A DNA stretch of 64,000 bases from Lepidodermella squamata (taxonomy: Eukaryota; Gastrotricha), in NCBI GenBank assembly GCA_047495785.1, contig JBLDXI010000105.1:87579-151578 (forward strand), written 5' to 3'. The notes under the pieces were generated by a model. That model worked only from the letters and a program-made list of their open reading frames with translations, ran no database searches and had not been told where the DNA came from. This document shows positions 45,936-56,967 of the stretch, piece after piece. The position numbers and the translations under genes are program-made. Position 1 is the stretch's first letter. The number at the start of each line of letters is the position of its first letter.

Positions 45936-46910
45936 CTGCCCTCATCATCGCCCAATCGACATTATGAACTACACTGACCTACCGCCAAGATGTGATTGTA
46001 GTTTCAAAATTTGTTACGATGCCTTTTCTTGCCGTCAACTTGTTTAGAAATATTTTTTATTTTAACTCTTAAAGATGAAGTTTCAAGCCTGTGCCTTCCT
46101 GAAAGAATTCCCGAGTGAAGAAAAGGTACGAGGTACAAACCAAATGAATAATGGAGAAGTTCCGGGTGGCCTTCTTCAATGTACAAGAACCAACGACCAA
46201 AATTCTTTAAAACATGTTGCAAATTCAAGCATAAAAATTGCTTCATAACAGTTATAGTTCAGTCGATTCAAATTAGACGAGCTATAGAAGTACCAGTAGC
46301 AAATTCAGTTTGACAAGGCCTCAATTCACTTTTCGAATCCATGAGATTCCTCCATGGGATCGATATATTCTTCTGGACCATAAGTATCCAGACGAGGTAT
46401 CCAACCAATATTTTAACCCAGTTTAATACCCCTTAGCATTGGATTAAGCTGAAAACATTTTACAATGATCAACATTAGATGCAGTATCGTTATTTGGACA
46501 GAGTCGAGTAATCGGAAATGGGCTAGAATTGAGCATTTCAGTTTAAAAAAAAGCCGCATTGACCCAAATGCCAATCTTCCGGCGCTAAAGCTTCTTCAGT
46601 TTACGTCCAAACAGAGACAGGTGAGCTTAGGCTATGTGAAAATTATTTTTTAGCTCAGCATTGGTACAGTCAGACCTCGCCTTCGCAGTTGTACAACTTA
46701 CCGCCAACGTACAACTTTTTGGCCGGTCCTTGCGAAATGTATGGAGGATATTTGTTTTCCTTTAACATCATCGTGCGCGGTCTCAAAACGTATAAAAACA
46801 GGACTTGACCAGCGCGCAGCAAACGCGCTCAAGTCACCACTCGGAGTTAATATTTGTATCAACTTCATGACCGCGCGCAATGATTTCAAAGGATTACTTT
46901 CAATTATCGC
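45936..46910. other. Gene-free stretch
   Basis: No exon is recognised. Around 46690-46730 GTACAACTT words recur, similar to text near 57075-57165, possibly ends of an old element. Confidence 0.3.
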
Positions 46911-47158
46911 GTCGGTTTTTATACCAAAAAAAATGCATATAATTTTCTATCGATTGAATATAGTGTTCTCGCGTGAAATAATTAATGGGAAAAAGTTTTA
47001 CGCGTGCCCTAAATTTCTGGTAGGAAGTGCGCGCGCTGCTGACTTGTGCTCAAAATGTAAGGTGCACGTAACGATTTTTCCCATTAATTGTTTCACGCCA
47101 GACGCCTATGTCATTTGATAGAGAATTGCCTGACCTTTATTTTGGTATAAAAACCGCC
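46911..47158. repeat. Nested imperfect palindrome
   Basis: Outer arms (TCGGTTTTTATACCAAAA / mirrored at 47141-47158) enclose inner arms GCGTGAAATAATTAATGGG (46971) and its complement (47080-47099). Probably a non-coding foldback element. Confidence 0.6.
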
Positions 47159-47408
47159 AAAATTACCAAAACTAGCCTTTTGACATTAGCGCGCGGCCCT
47201 GAAATTCAATTAAATTTCGACTTTGCGCTCGCAAGTCCATTTTTTGCCTCTGCCCAGTGCCAAGAGCAATAAAATTCATTCATTACCATCATTGCCATAG
47301 AAGTGGAATACGTCGACAAAGAAGACGCAAAAAATAACAGCCATCATTCACGTGAACAAGTTCATGCTAAAAATAGAAAGGCAAAATGCAATTGTGCCGC
47401 AGCAGAAT

Positions 47409-47602
47409 GCAAAGGGTGTGTTTTTTTATTCACCCCGAATTTTCGGGTCGCCCACTTCTGAAGCTCACCTTGAAATGAAAATTTGGAGCTGTGTAGAAGA
47501 CTTCATTGCCCGAAAACCGCTGGTGTTTACATCGAAAAATTTGTCATCCGGTGCCTACACCTGAGCTTCCCGAAATTCCGGGGTGAATAAAAAAACACAC
47601 CC
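47409..47602. mobile_element. Short MITE with 34-base inverted ends
   Basis: GGGTGTGTTTTTTTATTCAC and the following CCCGAATTTTCGGG are mirrored at 47569-47602 with few differences. A 194-base non-coding element. Confidence 0.75.
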
Positions 47603-47682
47603 AAATGGAAAAGGTGTATCAAATAAATGTATGTCATCTTTCACAGTTCACAGGAATCTCTGCCATCGCCGCTTATTTTATT

Positions 47683-47966
47683 TATCCGTTGAGCACTTGT
47701 TGAGCAGAATTATTTCCCGTGCTCAATATAATTTTGCACCGTTAAGCATTTCGTTGTGCAGTCATTGTGCAACCTGTAAGCAGTTGTGCACGCTTTTAGC
47801 AGTCATTGAGCAGTCGTTGAGCAATACTTCAGCATTCGTGTAGCACAGTTGAGCTTTTTAAGCAGTGTTTATGCACACATTGAGCAGTCGTCAAGCATCG
47901 CGTTAAGCACTCGTTGAGCAGTCGACAAGCATCGCGTTAAGCACTCGTTGAGCAGTCGAATAAAAC
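47683..47966 (+). repeat. Left array of TTGAGCA-like motifs
   Basis: About twenty variants of TTGAGCA, TTAAGCA, TTGTGCA and TTTAGCA, mostly in the same direction at 10-15 base spacing, including a repeated TTAAGCACTCGTTGAGCAG block. A matching array lies beyond the other end of the two-gene unit (51905-52087). Confidence 0.75.
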
Positions 47967-48139
47967 GAATATAACGATTCTGAGGCAAAAACAACGCGTT
48001 TATCCGCATACTAGCATATTTATTGAAAATTAAACTTCAATTAAACTTTAAACTTCAAATCATTTCAAATTTCAAACTCAGTAAAGCTCAGTTCAAGCTC
48101 TTCTCTGGTTCTCACGCACAATTTAGTTTTGAATCACAG

Positions 48140-50640
48140 TCATTTCCCCATATATTTGGCTCGACGCACAACTGCATTTTCTTCACGTCCGGGAAATTTA
48201 TCGGCCATGTAACCTCTCGGCTGTTTCGCCAGAAATTTTTGAAAAAGACCCGCTTCGTCTACGCATTTCCGTTTCTTACTCGCGAAGGCAATGAACTTCT
48301 CAACTTCAGCATTTTCTGATGCAGTAAATCGGAATGATTTCATTGAACTGGCTGTTGAACTGGCGACGGAGTCGTTGTCGCTCTCGGAAGTTTTTCGTTT
48401 CCTTTCGTTCGATGCGGTTTTCGTTGAAATTTTTGATTCTTTTTCGCTACTGGTTTCGCGGGCCGTCGCGAAGCTCGTTTCAGCTCCTGAACTTTCTACT
48501 TCAGCACTCTCCGACGAAGCAACAAGTTGTTCTGAAAGCAATCGGTCCAGACATTGGCTGAAAGTAACCGCACTTTCAGGTGACGACAAGATGTAATGAC
48601 GCTTAGCTGTTTCTTTCCTGAAAAATATATAGATTGCGACCGAAACCCGCGCAGAGATACTCATTACGTGTGTTGTGCTCCGGAGCAGAAGAGCTCCTGC
48701 AGAGAGGCAACATTGAGTAGCATTGAATCATACATGGTGTGGGCAGTTTTTCGGAGAGTGGTGTACCCAAACTTTTTACCGCGCTTTCGCCAGTATTTTG
48801 CAGTCAGTTTGTCGAGGTCAGGAGTATCCAAACCTTCTCCATTCATCGTGACAAACAACTTTTCATCGTTATTCTTTGCTTGTTGCCGCCATTTCAGCAA
48901 ATATTGCAGAGCCAAATCGAATGCCTCTTTCGAGAAGACGACAAACCCGCTGTTATAAACCTTCGCTTTGCAATCTATCGAAACAAAATGAATTAGGCGA
49001 AGATGTAATGTCGAAAACTCACTTGCAACGCGAACAACATAAAGCGTTTCGCCAACGGAATTCTTTCGCTCGAATGCGTTGTCCAACTCGCCTATCGTCA
49101 TGCGGCAAAACGCTGATGGGCGAATAACGCTTTTAAGGCAGAGTGACAGACTTAAAAACACGAAAAGTAGAGACAAGCTTTCTTCTGATGGGGGCTCGTT
49201 GAACAGGATGCCAGCCTTCAACTCGCAGCGAAGTTTAGAGACAACTTCGAAAACGTCAGACAAAGTCACTAATTCACCCCTCGCATAGGCATCGATGTCT
49301 GCCTTGATTTTATTTGCCCGCTCGACCAGCATGCCTTGCGTAAGCACACTTTTTATGTTCTTCCATTTCTTCACCGCTATAGCCAAGTCTCTAGCGTCCA
49401 GGTGGAGAGTTCTTTCTTCAACTTCGCAGTATTCAAGAAAATCAATAATCGGGAGTACGTAGTAATATTTAGTTGCGTCCAAAATGGGAAGCTCGCCAAT
49501 TTTCGCGTCGATATGTTCGATAGAGTCGGCTTGAATGAATTCGTCCGCACTTTTGACGTTACACAACTGGACAACTTTTCTGAGATATGTCACCTTGGAT
49601 TGCTTCGTTTTGCCCTGTAGACCACCTTTCCCACTCGATCGCCTATTCAAGTAAAGCTCGAAACGATCGATGATTAGGCCTATAGCGGGTTGAGCAGGTT
49701 TAACCAAAATTGGCACTTTCTCGTGTGACCCGTCAGCAGGCCGGAAGGATAGACCCATTTTGTCGGACGCGGAAAGTTGGGTGAACTCAGAGTAAGCAGG
49801 CTGCCCTGATGAGTACGCAGAAATATTGGATTGCGATGCCAACGATGTCGTTTCGGTCGTTTCTGAAGAGAGCTCAATGATCGAAGAAGGAGAAGATGCA
49901 CCATAGTCATTGATAGCCACGGCTTCATTTCTAACTGCAACAGTCGAACCGACCCGCAAGTGTTCAAGCTTCTGCTGTTGCTGTGTCTGCTTGGCTGCAA
50001 GACGCCTTTTTGTCGGTGAAGGCTCAGTCATCTTGCCCACCGCACAATGATCGGTTACGTGAGGCAAAAACGAAGCCGTCGATATATTCTTTCTCGGACA
50101 ATACGGGCAGTCATAGCGTGACCGGTTGACCGGATTTCTATCTTCTTTGCTCTTCTTTCTCGCACTCTTGGGCGATGACATTTCCATCACCCTGGGCGGC
50201 TTTTCGCTGCTATCCAGTAGGTCATAGTCATTTTCGAGACTCAAAAAGTAATGTTTCAAGATTTTAACTGCATCCTCGACCTGATGAAAAGCACCAGAAA
50301 TTTCAACCCGCCGGCCAAAGTAAGCTGTAGCAACTGATAAATCGGCGAGGTAAATCGCAATCTCACTGCTACGAATGACTTTGATAAGGTGTTTCGGATA
50401 GTCAATTGTTACAGTTTTAGTCCTTGTCGCCTTGGTCTTCATCGAGCGAAAAAACATTGGCAATAATTTTATGGCATCGCGAACAGCGGCAGCTTTTCCA
50501 GAGAAGAACAGGCTGCCATTTAGAATGCTAGCTTTCGTCAGGCCATGCGAATCTCGAAAAAAGTCAAGATCTTTGGAAGACACAGTAGGGATCTCCGACG
50601 GCAGTTCCACCAAATGGTCAATATCGCCAGAGTTTGCCAT
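48140..50640 (-). CDS. Crypton-like tyrosine recombinase (one intron)
   Basis: Exon 1 50640-48668 and exon 2 48617-48140 join across a 50-base GT-AG intron to 816 residues. N-terminal part: two segments ending like KH domains (GSLFFSGKAAAVRDAIKLL; VEISGAFHQVEDAVKILKHY). A C2H2 finger CPYCPRKNISTASFLPHVTDH follows near residue 175, then a low-complexity region. The C-terminal catalytic domain shows a box I-like VIRPSAFCRMTIGEL, box II-like YTTLRKTAHTMYD and, only after splicing, SGAQHTKETAKRHYIL with the candidate catalytic Tyr. A Ser/Lys-rich tail ends in a short SANT-like segment (FTASENAEVEKFIAFA...KFPGREENAV). It probably cuts and rejoins DNA for its own mobility. The intron splits the active site, so unspliced RNA would make an inactive protein ending at QHT-stop. 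Confidence 0.7.
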
Positions 50641-50741
50641 GAGCTTAAATATCTAATATGCTAAGAAAGAACATAAATTAGAGTTTAAACACGTCTTCAA
50701 ATATTTCTTGTTGTGTCCAGTCGCATCAAACTAAAAGATGG

Positions 50742-51494
50742 TTACATATACTTCCGTACTTTCGAGGCAACCGCCGTATCGGTTCTCTCGCCGAACTCAT
50801 CTTCTATCGAGCTACCGAGTTTCACGCATGCAATCTTAATATTGTTGCCTGAACACTTCGCGTTGTTCCTGATCAGGTAAGCGGCGATCTTCTTAGCAAA
50901 GTCTTCTTCAGCGGTAGTATACCTAGAACCGGGGACTGAGTTTACCGATGACGCCAATGACATGCTTGACAAGCTGGCGCCATCAAAAGTAATTGTCCTA
51001 GAACTTGGTCCAGCAGTTGATGTCAGGGCCGGCACTTTCTTCCTGGGCGGAGAATCCGTCTCCAACGATGAGTCCATTTCCGCTTTCCGCTTTTTGCCGC
51101 TGGTGGCGCCACGAGCAGGGGCGACATTGCGTTTAGTAACAACTGTTCTTGGCTCCTCAACTTCGGCCTCATCAAACATTGCGGGCTCTCCAGGCACTTG
51201 ATTGAGCGCATAGTCCAGCGGTTGGAGATTCTCCGTGCTCATATTTCTGGGCGGTACTTTGCCAGCAGCAAGTACCAGCGGCGGCGCCTTGCATACCTCG
51301 ATTGCCACTTTTAGGCACTCTTGTTCTTTGATGTAAATAGCACGATCGCCATCGGACCAAAATAACGCGAATTCGCCTTTGAGGCCGAATAAGTCGCGAA
51401 CCCTAGTTCTTACATCGGCCAGAGCAGCCTCAGTGTCGATTTTGAAATAATGGCATACATCATAAACAATAGCCTTGCAGATAATGCCGGTCAT
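50742..51494 (-). CDS. PB1-like/NLS partner protein of the recombinase
   Basis: 250 residues, single exon, 101 bases upstream of the recombinase start and on the same strand. Residues 1-70 resemble a PB1 fold: KGEFALFWSDGDRAIYIKE corresponds to the acidic OPCA-type stretch. The middle is disordered and contains basic nuclear-signal-like runs (GKKRKAEMD; PPRKK). The end (YTTAEEDFAKKIAAYL...GERTDTAVASKVRKYM) resembles the C-terminal segment of the recombinase. I do not know a named family. An accessory or targeting factor that works with the recombinase at the TTGAGCA arrays is inferred from position and the shared C-terminus only. Confidence 0.55.
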   Translation of the reverse strand: MTGIICKAIVYDVCHYFKIDTEAALADVRTRVRDLFGLKGEFALFWSDGDRAIYIKEQECLKVAIEVCKAPPLVLAAGKVPPRNMSTENLQPLDYALNQVPGEPAMFDEAEVEEPRTVVTKRNVAPARGATSGKKRKAEMDSSLETDSPPRKKVPALTSTAGPSSRTITFDGASLSSMSLASSVNSVPGSRYTTAEEDFAKKIAAYLIRNNAKCSGNNIKIACVKLGSSIEDEFGERTDTAVASKVRKYM

Positions 51495-51904
51495 GATTTG
51501 AATATCAATCTAGATGAAAAAAACAGAATAAAAAACATGAAAACTCTGTACTAGATTGATGCACAAGATGCATATGCTAGCAGCATCTTCTTTTCGGTGT
51601 GATCGAAACTTCAATTCAATTTATTAGATTAAGCAGTCGGTTAAGTATAATTTCTCGAATGCACAACTTTATGGTTAGCTGCCGCAGTCACATGAACCGC
51701 ATTTAGCTTTCGATGACAGCCATCTATGAATTCTGCAGCGAGCAGCCGAATTGCGCTCAACGCACGCGCAGTGTGGCATAAATTACCGTCAAAGTCATTT
51801 GAAAATTCAGCATAATTTTTTTTTATGTATGTTATGTTTGTTTTAATTTGAATTCGAAATCTTTAAATAAAATTGCCGCAGTCATATTTTCAATAATTCT
51901 CGGT
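51495..51904. other. Upstream region of the two-gene element
   Basis: AT-rich leader between the partner gene and the right motif array. No TATA box at a convincing distance and no other exon. Confidence 0.3.
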
Positions 51905-52087
51905 GTGCTCAACCCGTGTCACAAGACGTGTTTAGCACATTTTTAGCATATGTTGAGCACTCCGCCACTGGTTAAGCTCTCATTGAGCACGAATTGTGCA
52001 CTGCATTGGCACAAATTGTGCACTGCTTTAGCACGCGTTGAGCAAATTGAGCACATGTTTAGCAATTGAGCAAAAATGCTCAACGGA
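51905..52087 (+). repeat. Right array of TTGAGCA-like motifs
   Basis: About fifteen variants (TTGAGCAC, TTTAGCAC, TTGTGCACTG, TTGGCACAAA), same direction as the left array, ending in TTGAGCAAAAATGCTCAA, a small palindrome. Confidence 0.75.
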
Positions 52088-53249
52088 TATTTATTATTTA
52101 ATTTTCCTTTTTTGGAGGCCGGCTGATCTTTACTGCCTTTCTCACACTTTCGTTTTGGCACGAATTCTCGAAGCAATTTTTCAGATTCCATTTCCGCTGA
52201 GCAACGCAACGCTTCACTACTTTCAGTACGTTGATCTGGCTTGGGCTGTTGTCGTTGCTCGAATTCTCAATTATAGGCATGCCTCTCGGGGGAGACTTTT
52301 TTCATCCGACAAATGACTTCTTTTATCCGACAAATGTCTTATTTCACCCTATAGACCGGATATAGACCCTCAATTGCAAAACTTCGGAAACTTAAGCATA
52401 TTATCACATTTTATTACCTTTTCTATTCTTTTAAGCTGGCTCGCAAGTGTTTTCACATGTCAATTAGCCGATCACCGATCACCGATAATCGATAATCGAT
52501 CACCGGTACGTGATAATGGATGTTGCCAATGAATTCAGGGGCAAATTTTACCCTAGACCCCATGAATTTTGAGGTCGTAATTCATGATAATATAAAATAT
52601 ATCGCAAAATCAATTTCGCTTCCGGTTAACCCGTTTAGACCGGCATCTAAGATTTTGATACTACGGTCATAATCTTTTCAGGAATTGATGTTGGCATCAT
52701 AAATATGAAAAATAAAAATATTGGTGACCCCACCCCAAGCCGTCTCCGAGTTACGCAATGTCCCATTTATGGGACGCTCGGTCATTCTTATAGGCGAAGT
52801 TGGAAATAACCATATAAATCATAATTTTATCATACTGGTGACTCAGGGCGTCAATAAAAGAGTGAGGAATACGAGGCAAACTATCTCTATCATTGCATTT
52901 TGGGTGAACGGACAAGTCTAGAACGTCCTCAGTGGTCAACTACTGTCAAAAAGATGTCAAATTATGTCAAAAAATGCATTTTAATCAGTTTTAATGCAGG
53001 AAAACCCTTTATTTATAAAGTATTTGCCGATATAAACACCTTCGATTGTACCTAAGTGATCCTAAGTAAGATTGAACTTCATATTGCTAAAATAGAGCAC
53101 TTATCATGCAATACAATTAAATTGTGAAAACAATAAAAAATGAATCGGAAGTATACGATGCTTGATGACCAAAAAAACAATAAAAAACGATATTTTTAAC
53201 ATCAAAGTGAAATATGCCGCCTTATATTATGCGGTAAATAGGGTGCTAA

Positions 53250-54159
53250 CGGGGTGGTGATCGTACGGACCTTAACTTAAGTGGTAACTTTTCAGATAAG
53301 TTCACTTTGCTAAGTTGACCTTAAATTGGTGTGTGATCGATACTCACCTTATCAAAGGCGCCCTTAGTTAAGGTCCATTTAAATGAATGTTATCGTACCT
53401 TATCCGGATCTCGATACCGTTCTATCACCAACCTTAACTTTTTACTGAGATTCGTAAGTTGAGTGATCAAAGTTAATGTGACCTTAAGTGATTGCGCAAC
53501 AATGCCAAAAGATGGCCTGATTTCTAGAGACAAATTTGTGTCCCAATTATCAGTCCTATATTTTCATTGGTCAAGATTAGAAGCTTTGTAATCGATCCTA
53601 TTTTATTTCTAGTATTGCGGAACCCATATTTTCTCCGCGATGCTCCACTAATTCAAGATTGCTCACCTGGCCGTAGCCGCTAAAACTTTCACTAAGATAA
53701 GAAAAATCGTGATACGATCACCCAACTTATCTTTTCTTCGTTGTCGATAATTATTTTTGCGAAATTTACAGGAAAACTCGACACCAATGCCTTGGCATAG
53801 GTCCGCAGTGGCACGACAGAGTCGTCGACGCCCGGTAAACCCGGTTTTTCCACGTGAAATATCGACAACCAGTTGGCTGAGGGACCTCTCGAGGTCCCTT
53901 ACACTTAGGGGTGTGACAACCCTTAACTTATTTTCTTAAGTCCATTTTAAGGCGTCTTTTTCTTTCGATCACTTACTTATTGTTAAAAAGTACAAAATGT
54001 TTACTTATTTCCTTAACTTGAGCGTTCGATCACACTTCGACTTAAGTTGACCTTATTTCGCAAAAACAGTTAAAGATAAGGGCGACCTTAACTTTCGATC
54101 ACCAACCTTAGCACTTAAGGAATTAAGGTGGGGTTAAGGAGCTTACGATCACCACCCCG
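53250..54159. mobile_element. Harbinger-like MITE with TAA target duplication
   Basis: CGGGGTGGTGATCGTA begins at 53250 and is mirrored by TACGATCACCACCCCG ending at 54159. TAA flanks both sides (53247-53249; 54160-54162). A 3-base TAA/TTA duplication is typical of PIF/Harbinger elements. The interior repeats CTTAAC words. No protein is encoded. Confidence 0.7.
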
Positions 54160-54174
54160 TAAGTGTGGCGTTTT

Positions 54175-55098
54175 TGCGTAGGCCGTTTTTGCCTTTATTC
54201 CCGGTGCACCCTCGAGAGGTCCCTCAGCCAACTGGTTGTCGATATTTCACGAGGAAAAACCGGGTTTACCGGGCGTCGACGACTCTGTCGTGCCACTGCG
54301 GACCTATGCCAAGGCATTGGTGTCGAGTTTTCCTGTAAATTTCGCAAAAATAATTATCGACAACGAAGAAAAGATAAGTTGGGTGATCGTATCACGATTT
54401 TTCTTATCTTAGTGAAAGTTTTAGCGGCTACGGCCAGGTGAGCAATCTTGAATTAGTGGAGCATCGCGGAGAAAATATGGGTTCCGCAATACTAGAAATA
54501 AAATAGGATCGATTACAAAGCTTCTAATCTTGACCAATGAAAATATAGGACTGATAATTGGGACACAAATTTGTCTCTAGAAATCAGGCCATCTTTTGGC
54601 ATTGTTGCGCAATCACTTAAGGTCACATTAACTTTGATCACTCAACTTACGAATCTCAGTAAAAAGTTAAGGTTGGTGATAGAACGGTATCGAGATCCGG
54701 ATAAGGTACGATAACATTCCTTTAAATGGACCTTAACTAAGGGCGCCTTTGATAAGGTGAGTATCGATCACACACCAATTTAAGGTCAACTTAGCAAAGT
54801 GAACTTATCTGAAAAGTTACCACTTAAGTTAAGGTCCGTACGATCACCACCCCGTAAGGATTATTCGTACATCAAGTGTATGATTCATGCTATTCTTGAA
54901 AATTGAAAGAGCAAGTGTGAGGAATTCTTCGGAACCTCTTATTTTAGTCCCTTAACTGTTGTTTTGAGTAAAAAAAAGCTGACCAATTGTTCATTTAGAA
55001 AGTTCCATGTAAAGATATAATGATGCAATGATCCATGTATTGAGTGAAAAAACTGCGTAACTGCGTAGGCCGTTTTTGCCTTTATTCCCGGTGCACCC
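54175..55098. repeat. 37-bp direct repeat framing the inverted copy
   Basis: TGCGTAGGCCGTTTTTGCCT and the following TTATTCCCGGTGCACCC occur at 54175-54211 and again at 55062-55098. The intervening 850 bases look like an insertion or duplication product. Confidence 0.8.
54210..54854. repeat. Inverted, nearly identical second copy of the MITE left arm
   Basis: The reverse complement matches 53250-53894 with only isolated differences (for example AAATGAATG against AAAGGAATG). It ends in CACCACCCCG followed by TAA. The RNA of this region could fold into a hairpin with arms of about 645 bases. Confidence 0.85.
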
Positions 55099-56320
55099 GT
55101 GTGCAACCCAAAAAGTGGGAAACCAAAAGTCGATTGACGTAGTCGAGGACATCATCTATGCTCGAACTATCGTTACCATCAACGTCTTTCCGATTGATAC
55201 TTGACATGAAAGTTGGCAATATTTTGGCGTGTTCTGACACCCAGTGCAACTTTCAGTCAAGATTGAACAATTATTCCTTGTTTTTTTTGTTGAATCTCAA
55301 ACCTGTCGCCAACCCGTTCACTATTTAAACTTGATCTGACGAAAACGCTAAGAACACTCGTGATGTACGAAAACTTAAACATACATCATTTACATGACAC
55401 TTTCTAAATGAACAATTGGTGCAGCTAGTTACAAATTTTTACTCAAATAACAGTTATATGACTGAAATAAGAGGTTCCGAAGAATTTACAACACTTGTTC
55501 CATCAATTTTAAGAATACCGTAACGTGTGGTGATTGTGGACACGGTAACTTTGGACACTTTCGACTTTGCAGGTCTGCAGCTTTTCAGGGTTGAACGTTT
55601 TAATCATGGGGGTTTTTGCATAAAATTCTCCGTCTCTTCAGCTTTCTTTTGAAATAAAAATCAATACGATTGGAGCTGAAATCGGATTTCAGAAAAAGTT
55701 GCAAGCAGTTAGACTTTGGGTGCCGTTTTGGGACCCCCCTTCTATCTTTCTAAAAATCGAACAGTTTTCAATAAATATTGGCATTAGCATTCTCCTATAT
55801 TTATTCTCCCTATAATCGAAGAAAAAATGACAATCCGCCGACGCGTTTTAGCAGGACATTTACCTGAAAAACAGGTGAAAATTGGGGTAATTTTGGACAC
55901 TTTTAGACGGGTTAAGTATGCTGCTGCGCAGAAACGTAGTTTTATTGAACTTCCGAGAAACAGATGATGCGCCATCTGTTCATAATTTTTTTCGATATCT
56001 GACCCAAGATTAAATGAAAAACCATGAATAACAGATAATTCACAATGAAATTGCAATGAAATTGCATATGCAAATGAGTGTCCAAAACTACCCTCTAATT
56101 GTCCAAAGTTACCGGAACACATATTAATTAGCCAAAGGTCAGGTAAAATTCTAAAAATTTCTAGACTTTGCAGTAAATTCAAGAATCACCGTCCCCACCT
56201 TTGGAGAAAATTTCAGAAATTTAGGAGCAAAGCCTGATTTTTAATGTTCGAAAAACACGTTTTGTCCAAAGTTACCACTCGTTACGGTAACAAGAATAAT
56301 ACACTTGATGTACGAATAAT
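54866..56320. repeat. Foldback element split by a later insertion
   Basis: The left arm (54866-55030: GGATTATTCGTACATCAAGT, GAATTCTTCGGAACCTCTTA, CAATTGTTCATTTAGAAAGT) is mirrored by 55380-55517 plus 56288-56320. The right arm is interrupted exactly by the 55518-56287 element. Confidence 0.7.
55518..56287. mobile_element. Mariner-like MITE with TA duplication
   Basis: Ends CCGTAACG(T/A)GTGGT followed by TTGGACA form 25-base imperfect inverted repeats; TA flanks both sides (55516-55517, 56288-56289). The interior repeats GTCCAAA.TTACC words. Non-coding. TA targeting is typical of Tc1/mariner-type elements. Confidence 0.75.
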
Positions 56321-56415
56321 TCTTAAACATACATCCGGATGTACGAATAAACTATTAAGCATACATCCTGATGTACGAATAATCCTTAAACATACATCCC
56401 GATGTACGACTATCC
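56307..56415. repeat. Tandem array of ~31-base palindromic units
   Basis: GATGTACGAATAA...TTAAACATACATC starts at 56307, 56338, 56370 and (partial) 56401. Each unit's ends (GATGTA / TACATC) are complementary, so the array can fold as several hairpins. Confidence 0.8.
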
Positions 56416-56740
56416 ACTCTGTTTTTTTATTATTGCACCTCTTTATTTTTTGTCCCCGGATGAGTTTTATAATCGAGTAATACATGGAACTATGCAGTTT
56501 TTTATGTAGAGTCACGTGGTGTAGCTCAAATTCTAACTAGAGCTATCGTTAAGGGGCTATTGCTATGCAAAACGTTCAATTTTAACATTCAATGGAATGA
56601 TGCAATGCCAGGGATTAACCGTGTTTAACCCGGTTAAAACCGCGGTTAACCCGGTTCGGTCACCGATTTTCGATTAACCGAACCGTAACCGAACCGGCGG
56701 CTTGAAACTTTAACCGCGGCATCTCTAATCCGAAATCCAA

Positions 56741-56967
56741 AAATGTGACTAAAATCATCCGACATGAAAATATCGATTTTCTCGATTTTCCCGAGTTCGA
56801 TTTTTCCGTATTAGAAGCATGCCCCTTTTATGCACCCAATGTTGGCCCCTGAACCTGAACCGGAAGAATTTTACGGTAAACGATTTATGACGATCAGAGT
56901 AGTCACCTTTTTACTGTGATTTTTTGAAATTGTGAAAAAAACAAGTCGGATGATTTTAGTCACATTT
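56741..56967. repeat. Inverted repeat pair AAATGTGACTAAAATCATCC
   Basis: AAATGTGACTAAAATCATCC + GAC at 56741 is mirrored at 56945-56967. Probably a short MITE. The CATCCGAC word is shared with the 52291/57035 ends. Confidence 0.65.

Larger units (their letters stand above)
47683..52087 (-). mobile_element. Candidate two-gene tyrosine-recombinase transposon (Crypton-like)
   Basis: Two minus-strand genes (50742-51494, then 48140-50640) are spaced by 101 bases and bracketed by TTGAGCA-like arrays in the same orientation. There are no long terminal inverted repeats and no reverse transcriptase, as expected of Crypton-type elements and not of DIRS or Ngaro. Exact ends are unknown. Confidence 0.55.

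Noticed and set aside
47683-52087. Regular short repeats as a CRISPR array
   Set aside because: The repeats are degenerate 7-8 base words without fixed spacers, in a eukaryotic, transposon context.
55784-56182. 132-codon minus-strand open frame
   Set aside because: It lies wholly inside a mariner-like MITE and has no recognisable similarity.
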